A DNA stretch of 64,000 nt. Source: Rhynchopus sp. YZ270_cl-10. Taxonomy: Eukaryota; Euglenozoa; Diplonemea; Diplonemida; Diplonemidae. The position numbers were made by a program, and so were the translations under genes. Position 1 is the stretch's first letter. Each line of letters starts with the position of its first letter. Location of the stretch: contig OZ037900.1 of assembly GCA_964035575.1 (NCBI GenBank), positions 868,001 through 932,000 on the forward strand, in the 5' to 3' direction. The notes beneath the pieces are model-generated. The model made no database searches, had not been told where the DNA came from, and worked only from the letters and a program-made list of their open reading frames with translations. Shown here piece by piece: positions 44,401 through 51,466 of this stretch.

Positions 44401-45182
44401 ATCTGCACCAACCCGGTCCGGGTGACCTGGATGAACTGCAGTTCGGATGCGTTCATTGTGAGGTTCAGATAGTAATCATCCTCAATGCGTGGGAGCCCTG
44501 TCTGCGGGAGGGTGGCTGCGTGCACAGAGGGGCCTGGTGTGAAGTAGAACGTTGTTACCTTGGTGGACTGCAGACCTGCTGGGAGATCAACGTTGTGCTC
44601 GGCAGTCAATGCCATGCCAATGCCCCACTCCTCCCCCCAGATGCCCACCGCAACAACGGACGACCCCTCTCGCGTTGTGGTCAGCAGAAACAGCAGACGT
44701 TCCGAGATCACCCGCAGCCATTCGTGATTGTTCTTTGTGTTGTTCCGGAATTCGCCTTCTAAGAGTTCGTTGATGCGCTCGGCTTCCTCCAAGGCGCCTT
44801 GCATATGTTTGTCAATGAGACGCAGCACACCGTTCGTGATGTACGTCATCATCTCAGTCGAAACCTTTTTCAAAGAGGATTGCGCGACGGTGTCGATTGC
44901 AGTAGTGGATTCGTCCATAGTGTCGCGTGTGTCCTCCAGTGCACTGTCGCAGGTCACAGTGTTCATGACTTCGGTGGCAGAGGCGGTGAGGAGGATGCAC
45001 ACCAGGCAGAGCAGCGCGATGATGCTCTGCACACTCCAGGCGCGCTTCCAAGGTGACAGCTCGGCCGACTCTGAGGAGGTTACCGAGGGCTCCTGCAGGT
45101 TGGCAGCGGAGACGCCGTTGTTCTCATTCTTGGCTTCCATCTCTTGAAGGTACTTGGCTGAGAGCTTCTTTCCGGGTGCCAT
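41489..45182 (-). CDS. receptor-type adenylate cyclase 2 (two exons)
   Basis: Paralogue of cyclase 1, about 1100 residues; exon 1 is 45182-42663 (840 codons) and exon 2 42271-41489. Parts: cytosolic tail 1-48; helix near 50-70; ectodomain to about 490 with a Cache-like ending (GLDWWLTVSID); helix 493-511; HAMP-like linker ending FRAYVPSSVL; cyclase domain from about 591. Active-site residues are present: Asp598 and Asp641 (metal), Lys637 and Asp703 (adenine recognition), Asn710 and Arg714 (catalysis). It should therefore make cAMP. The second cyclase-like domain, VTVAVCR|LKNVKE to LHGNVGTRTSRF, lacks these residues and may be regulatory. The stop codon overlaps AATAAATAAA on the minus strand, which could serve in 3' processing. 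Confidence 0.92.
42391..42480. repeat. 10-bp tandem repeat (CAAAATAGCA) x9 inside an intron
   Basis: Nine identical units, immediately followed by CCCCCC. The orthologous intron position in cyclase 1 holds an unrelated 7-bp array. Confidence 0.97.
42531..42563 (+). repeat. SE1b module in the cyclase 2 intron
   Basis: TTGCAAGATGAACGTGCCTCC, CTTGCACACACAT. It is a variant of the SE1 hairpin in which GTGC pairs GCAC around a CTC-containing loop. Confidence 0.6.
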
Positions 45183-45647
45183 GGATGTATCAGAAAGAGG
45201 GAGAGAAAGAGGGGGAGAGAAAGAGAGAGGTACAAAGCTTTCAATGAGAGCTGAGTTTTTTTGTGTAGGTTTTAATCAACCCGCTCCTCAAAAGGGAGGT
45301 AGGGGGGGGGTTGGGTGAGACCTGTGTGGATGGTGTGGGGTATGTATACTGTAGTTTGCGCTTCTGGTGGAAGACGACATAAAACAAAAAAAAAAAATAC
45401 TGGGGGAACGTTTTGAGACATTCGTTTTGAATTTTTGTGTTTTGCCCTTGTTGTGGATTTGTCAGTTTTTTTTTTTTTTTTTTTTTTCTACTTTTTTTTT
45501 GAAACTTGTACTTTTTTTTGAAAATTTTGCGCTTTTTTTGTTGAAAAAATAGTATTTTTTGCATCCGTGACAATTTTTTTCGCACTCCAGTATGTAAACC
45601 TCACTACATCTACGACCTATATTGCAACCCCAAGAAACTAGGAATGC

Positions 45648-45938
45648 TCAAAAATTGTCACCAAAATAAGATGCAAATAAAATCACCTTATCAACGCTTA
45701 ATAGGGGGACCATTATCTCAGTCTTCGGATCGAACATGAATGACCCATTATTTGTTAATAAATCGCTATTTTTCCATCCCCACCTTTTTTCCCGCCACAG
45801 CACCTCTCTCACTAAAGAGCAGTGGACCATTAGGGCGAAACCACTAGTGGACTCAGGTGAAAATGCCGACACGTAGAACCTGACAACTTGACAGATTTCA
45901 CCTGTCGACTCCCACCCCAGGTCGGAGAGGAGGAGCAA
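45648..45938 (-). pseudogene. possible LINE-like remnant
   Basis: A 96-residue frame includes WREKRWGWKNSDLLTNNG, then LLSVDKVILFASYFGDNF. The pattern of a short G-containing turn followed by K, LFA and YF resembles the segment just before the reverse transcriptase core of non-LTR elements. There is no RT core nearby, so this is a weak assignment; it may be chance. Confidence 0.2.
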
Positions 45939-46140
45939 ATGTTTTTTGTTGTATCGACAATCACGTTATACCTACTGGTCTAACGATCGGATTTTTCTTT
46001 TTCCCCTCCCCGACCGTTTTATCTTTTTCTTTTTGCTCTCTTCGCTGAATCTCTCGCTTGGTTGCTGTCTGAAAAACGAGGCTAGTCCAAAAAAAAAAAA
46101 AAAAAATTTTTTTTTTTTTTCAACACAAAGAGAATTTGTA

Positions 46141-46170
46141 TGGATGAACGCGCTTCTCGTGCGTACACAT
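46141..46170 (+). repeat. SE1b module with ACGC/GCGT stem
   Basis: GGATGAACGCGCTTCTCGTG, CGTACACATC. Here the outer stem pairs ACGC with GCGT, different bases from other copies but still paired. Confidence 0.55.
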
Positions 46171-46307
46171 CATACCTACGGTGAAATGCTGTGCAAAAAA
46201 AAAAGGGGGGAGACGCCTATAACACAAAGTTGTGTTTCATTTCTGTTTTGTTAATCGTGGGTTTTCCACCACGTAAAAAGAACAATGCAAAGCAGCGAAT
46301 GGTAGAA

Positions 46308-46325
46308 GGGGGGGGGGGGGGGGGG
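46308..46325. repeat. run of 18 G
   Basis: An uninterrupted G tract able to form G-quadruplex structures. It is followed by an imperfect AT hairpin (TAGAATAA, AAAAGAAAT, ATTTCTTTTATTCTA) at about 46331-46368. Confidence 0.95.
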
Positions 46326-46410
46326 ATTTTTAGAATAAGTAAAAGAAATATATTTCTTTTATTCTAATGGTCGAGGGGGGGGGAGGGTAGGGTCCCCGAG
46401 GGGGTCTTGT

Positions 46411-46527
46411 TAGTGGTGGCTGTATTGTGATAAATTTCCCATCATAATACATAATGCCACAATACAGCTGTATTGTGATGTGTCTTATGTATTGTGATAG
46501 ACAATTATCGCAATATAACCACCACTA
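46411..46527. mobile_element. hAT-type MITE with 8-bp duplication GGTCTTGT
   Basis: The inverted ends start TAGTGGTGGCTGTATTGTG, with 3 mismatches in 23 bp. GGTCTTGT lies on both sides (46403-46410 and 46528-46535). The interior again has ATACAGCTGTAT-like palindromes. A diverged copy is at 6964-7046. Confidence 0.85.
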
Positions 46528-46748
46528 GGTCTTGTAGATCAAACACGCAGGGAGAAGAAAAAAATGAGTTCCTTTTTTGTATCGAAAAAAGGGAGGGGGG
46601 ACCACGCAATCTTTTTTTTTTTTTGATGAAATCTTTGGAAATATGGTGCCATCATTTTAGCTATTCCATTTTCCTTTTTGAAATGGTCACCCATATAACA
46701 CAAATGCTTATTTTATGAGGGAGTCAGAAGGGAACAAAGCAAACACTT

Positions 46749-46780
46749 TGCAAGATGAAGTTGCCTCTCGTGCACACACA
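46749..46780 (+). repeat. SE1b module with TGC/GCA stem
   Basis: TGCAAGATGAAGTTGC-CTCTCGT-GCACACACA. The constant loop CTCTCGT is closed by a stem different from that of SE1. Other SE1b copies are near 17683-17715, 33113-33140 (TGTGC-CTCTCGT-GCA) and 35868-35895. Confidence 0.65.
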
Positions 46781-46984
46781 CACAGAGACACACACAGACA
46801 CATCCTTAAAAGAGGGGGGGGAGAAAGCCATACCCCCCACCCCCTCCCCTTGGCTGCATTCCAGCAATCCATTATTGAAAAGGGCAGACTTTCCCCTCTC
46901 CCCCCCTCCCGATTCTTCACACACACACACCCCCTCACAATACCCACATCTTCCCCAATTTTCCCCCAATTTTCCCAAAAAAAA

Positions 46985-47618
46985 TCATCCGTGGTGAACG
47001 GAAAGCCTTCTAGGGGATTTGAGGGGCGCAGTAAGGGAGGTGAAGGAGTCGAGAACAAGGCAGAATGGGTGGTCAGGGTCGTTCTTGACCGCCTTCATGA
47101 ACTCTTTGAGGTCGATGGAGCCGTCTTTGTTTGCGTCTGTTGCGCGGAAGGTGGTGCTCAGATGCTGTGAGATGACACGCCATCTCTCATCCGAAAGATG
47201 TCCACACCCCTCCAAATGCACCTTCACCAAGAAGTAGTGGTGGAAGAAGTTGAGGAATTCCTCTTTGGTAATTTTCCCGTCTCCGTTGCGATCGAGCCCG
47301 CTGAAGGCGAATTTAATCTTCTCCTCATCCTTCCCTTCAAGGATGACGTGAAGCCCTGCGGAAAGCTTCTGAATGCTGACCAGCGCCCCTTCCTGCCTCC
47401 CCTGCAGCGTGCTGAACACCTCGTACAGCTGTGCGTGCTGCTCTTCAACAGGCATCTGCGACTCGTAGTGGTTGTCGCACACATCCTCCACGGTTTCAAC
47501 GAACTGCTCCTTCGAGATGTTGCCCTCCTTGTCCACAACCTTCTGCAGACGGTACAGAAGGTACTCAAGCCCATCCTCGTGGTGCACCGGCTTGGCGGGG
47601 TGGCATGTACTGTAGCTC
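46985..47618 (-). CDS. EF-hand calcium-binding protein, 5' exon not identified
   Basis: This is probably a soluble calcium sensor. From N- to C-terminus it shows a degenerate EF-hand (VDKEGNISKEQF), then two canonical loops, DRNGDGKITKEE and DANKDGSIDLKE, each with acidic residues at positions 1, 5 and 12 or close equivalents. About 210 residues are visible. The reading frame extends upstream, but through CTCTCTCTCTCCCCCTCAG, an obvious 3' splice site. I therefore take 47618 as the first base of a downstream exon (phase 2). The first in-frame Met after that point would lose the first EF-hand. An upstream exon must exist, beyond or within the repeats above 47640. Its partner is unknown. Confidence 0.8.
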
Positions 47619-47715
47619 CTGAGGGGGAGAGAGAGAGAGAGAGAAGGGGTTGATAATGCCATGGAGAGGTCCCTTTGCAAGGGGCTTGGAGTTAGTTTTA
47701 TGTTGTTGATTTTTT

Positions 47716-47856
47716 TGAAAACTTGGTTGTATTAGTTGTAGCCACCCTAGAGTGTGCTCCACTATAGATTTTTTATTGTGATTCTTTTTTTTTGATAAAT
47801 TGTTGTAGTGTAGTTGCTTCGGTTGTGTTGCCACAGTTTGTGCAATCTCCGCTGTC
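47716..47856 (+). repeat. SE3-SE4 dimer
   Basis: SE3 (47716-47764; TTGTATTAGTTGTAGCCACC) and long-subtype SE4 (47793-47856; GATAAATTGTTGTAGTG) are joined by 28 bp of T-rich DNA. Both SE3 halves of the two dimers share the unusual TTAGTTGTAG, supporting common descent with 29646-29772. Confidence 0.65.
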
Positions 47857-48239
47857 TTTTTTAATTCCTTAACACTCAGTGTTAAGGTCTTTAAGGTTGC
47901 TGATCACCCCACCCACCCACCCACCCTCCCCGCGCGGGGTGGGTTTCGGCCATTTTTTTTCAGGTCTCTAAACCTCCAAAGAGGTCAAAAAAGTGGATTC
48001 TTGGGAAGATAGGAGGTTTTTAGGAGACTTTCTCTGAAGCAAAGACCTCCAAACCCTGACAGACCCTGAAACCAGGGTGTCGCGAGTACCCCTTTTTTAC
48101 ACGTGTTTCTTAAGGCTTACACAGGGTTCTACAGGCAAAACAGGCGTTTTGGCCGAAAACCCGGTTTTTCAGGCAGGTAACCGGGTTTGCGGCTTGGGAA
48201 ACGTGCCAGCGCGCTGTGAGAACCATGCGTGGGGGTTTG

Positions 48240-48725
48240 TAACCACTCGTTGCGTTGGTTGCGTTGCGTTCGCTACGTTGCGTACACATAGCTACGTGCA
48301 CACCGGTTACGTTGTGTTGCATGCGTTGCGTTAGTTGTGTAGAGATCGTTATCTACAGAGTGCAGCGAACAGAGCGGTTGCGTTGCGTTGGTTGTGTTCG
48401 GTTGGTTACGTTCGTTGCGTTCCGATCGTTACGTACGCATCGGTTGCGTTGCGTTGCATGCGTTGCGTTCGTTGCGTTGCGTTCGTTGCATACAGATCGT
48501 TACGTACACATCGGGTTTGTTGTGTTCGGTTGGTTACGTTCGTTGCATTGCGTTGCGTTGGTTCCATATGTTTGGTTCGGGACGTTACGTACCGAACGGT
48601 TGCGTTGCGTCGGTTGCATTCGTTCCGTTCACATCGTTCCGATCTGAACGGAACGATGTGAACGCAAGAAACGTATCGCATCGGTTGTGTTGGTTGGTTT
48701 GTGTGCGTTGCAAACCTTTCATACA
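48240..48725. repeat. degenerate GTTGC/GTTGG repeat block with a 16-bp hairpin
   Basis: About 480 bp are built from short words GTTGC, GTTGG, GTTCG and GTTACGTAC in irregular order. The words give repetitive frames of no apparent meaning. At 48626-48664, CGTTCACATCGTTCCG pairs perfectly with CGGAACGATGTGAACG across a 7-base loop. Confidence 0.8.
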
Positions 48726-48831
48726 GCAACCACACCATCCAGTGAGTGTTAAGGATTGCCAAAAAAAACTAAATTTTTTGTATTTAGTGTAGATAAAGAG
48801 CGCTGTATTTTTGTTGTGGTAATAACAATGA

Positions 48832-49000
48832 CTTTAGCCCCTCTAGGCATACCTAGAAAGCGAATATGATATTCGGCCTATATTCGGATCCAAAATTCTT
48901 GGGCCATATTCGGCCTATATTCGGATCCGAATATCGTATTCGGATCCGAATATAGGGCGAATATCATATTCGCTTTCTAGGTATGCCTAGGAGGGTAAAG
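48832..49000. mobile_element. palindromic MITE with TAGGCATACCTAGAAAGCG arms
   Basis: The arms starting CTTTA-CCC-CCT-TAGGCATACC and continuing GCGAATATGATATTCG are inverted over more than 40 bp. The centre repeats CCTATATTCGGATCC and its inverse, so nearly all 169 bp are palindromic. No clear target duplication was found. Confidence 0.7.
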
Positions 49001-49132
49001 AAGTTGCTCAAATATCTGCGACAGTGCTATGTACTGAACCTAAGCCTCTCTGTTCAGAGTCACCCTTGATTACAATCGTTGTCGCACAGCGTTTTGTGTG
49101 GAATTGTGTTAGAGAGAGAGAAAAAAAAGACA

Positions 49133-49173
49133 GGTTTGTGAGATGAGCCTAAACCTCTCGTTTGCTTAGTCAC
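49133..49173 (+). repeat. SE1 module
   Basis: GGTTTGTGAGATGAGCCTAAAC, CTCTCGT, TTGCTTAGTCACG, then A. A more decayed copy is at 49024-49070. Confidence 0.65.
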
Positions 49174-49880
49174 GAAAAAAAAAAGGGGGGGGATGGTTCT
49201 GGAATACCTTTTACGTGTTGGGAGTTGCTGGGGGATTCCTAACTCACTCATCGTTGTAAGTTGTGTATGTCTGTAGTGATGAACGATGAACGGGAAGGTG
49301 ATAAAATTGTAATTACCCCCCCAGTTCCCAATCTCTTTTGTTGAGTCTTTAAAATCATGTTATCAGTTCCTTCCCAGTCACAGTGGAGGGAATGCTGAAC
49401 ACGACAGCAGGAGAAGTGTAGATATCACCCATTTTCCACGCTCCACACCACCCAGTGTTATACTAGAGGGAGCTGCTACCTTTTCTCTTTGTTGCATCAA
49501 CCATCGCCAAACAACCCGCTAGAGAAACCTAGGGTTTATACTCAATGTATTATTTTCCGTTGCATCCATAGTACTGTTAGCAGACAAAAAACTCTTTTTG
49601 CGCTGTCTCGGCTGTGTATGGTTTTAAAAAAAGGGGAGAATTTTTTTTGGGGAGGGTGGATAAAAGGAAGTGGTATCGTTTTTTTTTTTGTGTTCTGAAT
49701 ATGTTCGTTCCTTCCCCCTTACCCTACCTATAGGTGGAGCCCTGTAAAATAGTGTTGAAAACCTTGAATAAAAGGGGGAACCGGATAAGAGAGGGAAAAG
49801 GTGAAAAAAATGTAGGGAGAAATATTGTAATGAATTGTCAGTTATGCAGAAATCTTGGAGAGAAAGAGAGAGAAAAAAGG

Positions 49881-49998
49881 GTTGACTTGAAATACACCAG
49901 CCCCCCTCTCGTTGACAGTGTATCTTGGTACAATGACCGGGTACCCCCCCCCCCCGACCAAATGCAGTTCTACAATCCATTTTCGTGGTTTTACACTA
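49881..49998 (+). repeat. SE5 module, full length
   Basis: GTTGACTTGAAATACACCAGC, CTCTCGTTGACAGTGTATC, GGTACAATGACCGGGTACC, CCATTTTCGTGGTTTTACAC. A 5' fragment of another copy follows at 50035-50080. Confidence 0.75.
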
Positions 49999-50510
49999 CT
50001 GTAATTCTTCCCCTGACGACCACCTTTTTAAAAAAATCTTGAAAAATGCATAGCCCTCTCGTGGCAGTGTACCTTTAAAAATGAATTGGTCAACGAGAAC
50101 AGAAGGGGCGGAGGGGAAGGAGGGGTCAGTGTAAGTGAGACATCATGTTTGTGTGTTTTGGCAGCAACAATGTGGGGGTGTTCCTAAGGGTAAAGGCATA
50201 ATATCGCCCATAAAAGTTTGTGTGTTAGGACGTCGTGTGTGTGTGTTTGATAACTAATGTGGGTAGTTCTTGCGCAGCATAGTAACCCATGAAAGGGATG
50301 TGTGTATCTACAACACTGTTGCCACTCTTTAAAAGAGATCGACAAAAAAGAGCTGTTAAAAAAAATGAGGAACAGAGTTGAACAACGACAGGTATTTGTA
50401 CAAAAAAAAGGGAGGGAGGAGTAAAGGTTGTGATCTGTATAAAAAAAATTCACACAAAAAAAAAAAATTGTTGCCCCATTATTGCACAGCATCCGATCAC
50501 AAAAAAAAAA

Positions 50511-50640
50511 GTAGAATTGAAATACAGAAGCCCTCTCGTAAACAGTGTACCTTTGGTACAATGACCGGGTGTACCGTGGGGGTGGGACACCCCCCAACCA
50601 TGCTAGTCCTACAATCCATTTCGTGGTTTACATCTGATAA
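50511..50640 (+). repeat. SE5 module, best copy
   Basis: TTGAAATACAGAAGCCCTCTCG, AACAGTGTACCTTTGGTACA, ATGACCGGGTGTACCGTGG, CCTACAATCCATTTCGTGG, TTTACATCTGA. GGTACA and TGTACC form a stem around ATGACCGGG. The next 46 bp, TACTCCCGCTTCCACTCGTC to CGGGGATCATTG, recur at 54208-54254. Confidence 0.8.
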
Positions 50641-51022
50641 TGTGCTACTCCCGCTTCCACTCGTCAGACAGATGAGCGGGGATCATTGCAAACACAGGGA
50701 CATGAAGAAAAAAAAAACCCCACACACACACACCAACGATGCCCATATCAGTTATACAATGCACATAACAACCCTGGTTCCTTTGGATAGAATCAACACA
50801 CCCAACCATCAAAAAAAGAGAAGGGGAAAAAAAAGCATTTTTTGTAATATTGCAAGAAACCTACACCGCACATAGTTATTTACTAACACAAGAAGAAGAA
50901 AAAAAACACCTCCCCCCACACCCCCTCTCTCTCTTGCCCCACATCCATAACTATAAAAATCCCCCCCCCAAAAAAAATGTGAATATGAGTCCAAACTGTG
51001 TTTATTTAGTCACTCAAAGAAA

Positions 51023-51064
51023 AGTTGGTAGGGTGAACCTAAGCCTTTCTGTTCTAAGTCACCT
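51023..51064 (+). repeat. SE1 module
   Basis: AAGTTGGTAGGGTGAACC, TAAGCCTTTCTGTTCTAAG, TCACC. The loop is degraded. Confidence 0.55.
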
Positions 51065-51231
51065 AATGCCAATACTATGGAAGGGACGCAAAAAAAAAAA
51101 GTGCTACAAGAAGTGCGAATCACCCTCTTCAGCCCAATCGTTTTTCTCCCCCCTCCTCACACCGCCTTCTCCCCTCCCCTTCCCCTTCCCTCCCCCCCCT
51201 TTCCCCTCTACAGACCCCTATCCCCTTTTAA

Positions 51232-51460
51232 AGTTGCCTTTGAAATACAACAGCCCTCTCATGAACAGTGTACCTTTGGTACAATGATTGGGTGTACCGT
51301 GGGGGTGGACACCCAACCATGCAGTCCTACAATCCATTTCGTGGTTTGCAGCTGAAATGTGAAAGCTTGAAATACAAAAAGCCCTCTCATGAACAGTGTA
51401 CCTTTTGGTACAATGATCGGGTGCACCGTGGGGGTGGGACACCTAATCATGCCGTCTTTC
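51232..51460 (+). repeat. tandem pair of SE5 modules abutting the NEK stop codon
   Basis: Two copies (51232-51356 and 51361-51460) share the variant CCCTCTCATGAACAGTGTACC and lie head to tail. The second ends a few bases from the NEK stop at 51467, so the pair forms the gene's immediate 3' region, antisense to it. Confidence 0.75.
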
Positions 51461-51466
51461 AAAAAA

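Larger units (their letters stand above)
45183..46984. other. intergenic region between cyclase 2 and the EF-hand gene
   Basis: It holds GA-rich and T-rich tracts next to the cyclase start, a possible LINE scrap (45648-45938), a GTTGTATCGACAA motif near 45948 that recurs at about 4088, 25665, 31808 and 57675, two SE1b modules, an 18-base G run and a hAT MITE. No other gene is visible. Confidence 0.55.
47619..51466. other. region between the EF-hand and NEK genes
   Basis: It contains the EF-hand gene's missing 5' part somewhere, an SE3-SE4 dimer, a GTTGC-rich block, a palindromic MITE and several SE1 and SE5 modules. CCTTAACACT palindromes or direct AGTGTTAAGG copies at about 47870-47890 and 48747-48756 bound the GTTGC block. 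Stretch 49180-49880 shows nothing I recognise. Confidence 0.5.

Noticed and set aside
47871-48764. hAT element bounded by CAGTGTTAAGG
   Set aside because: The right border reads in the same direction as the left and no duplication is present, so the ends do not fit.
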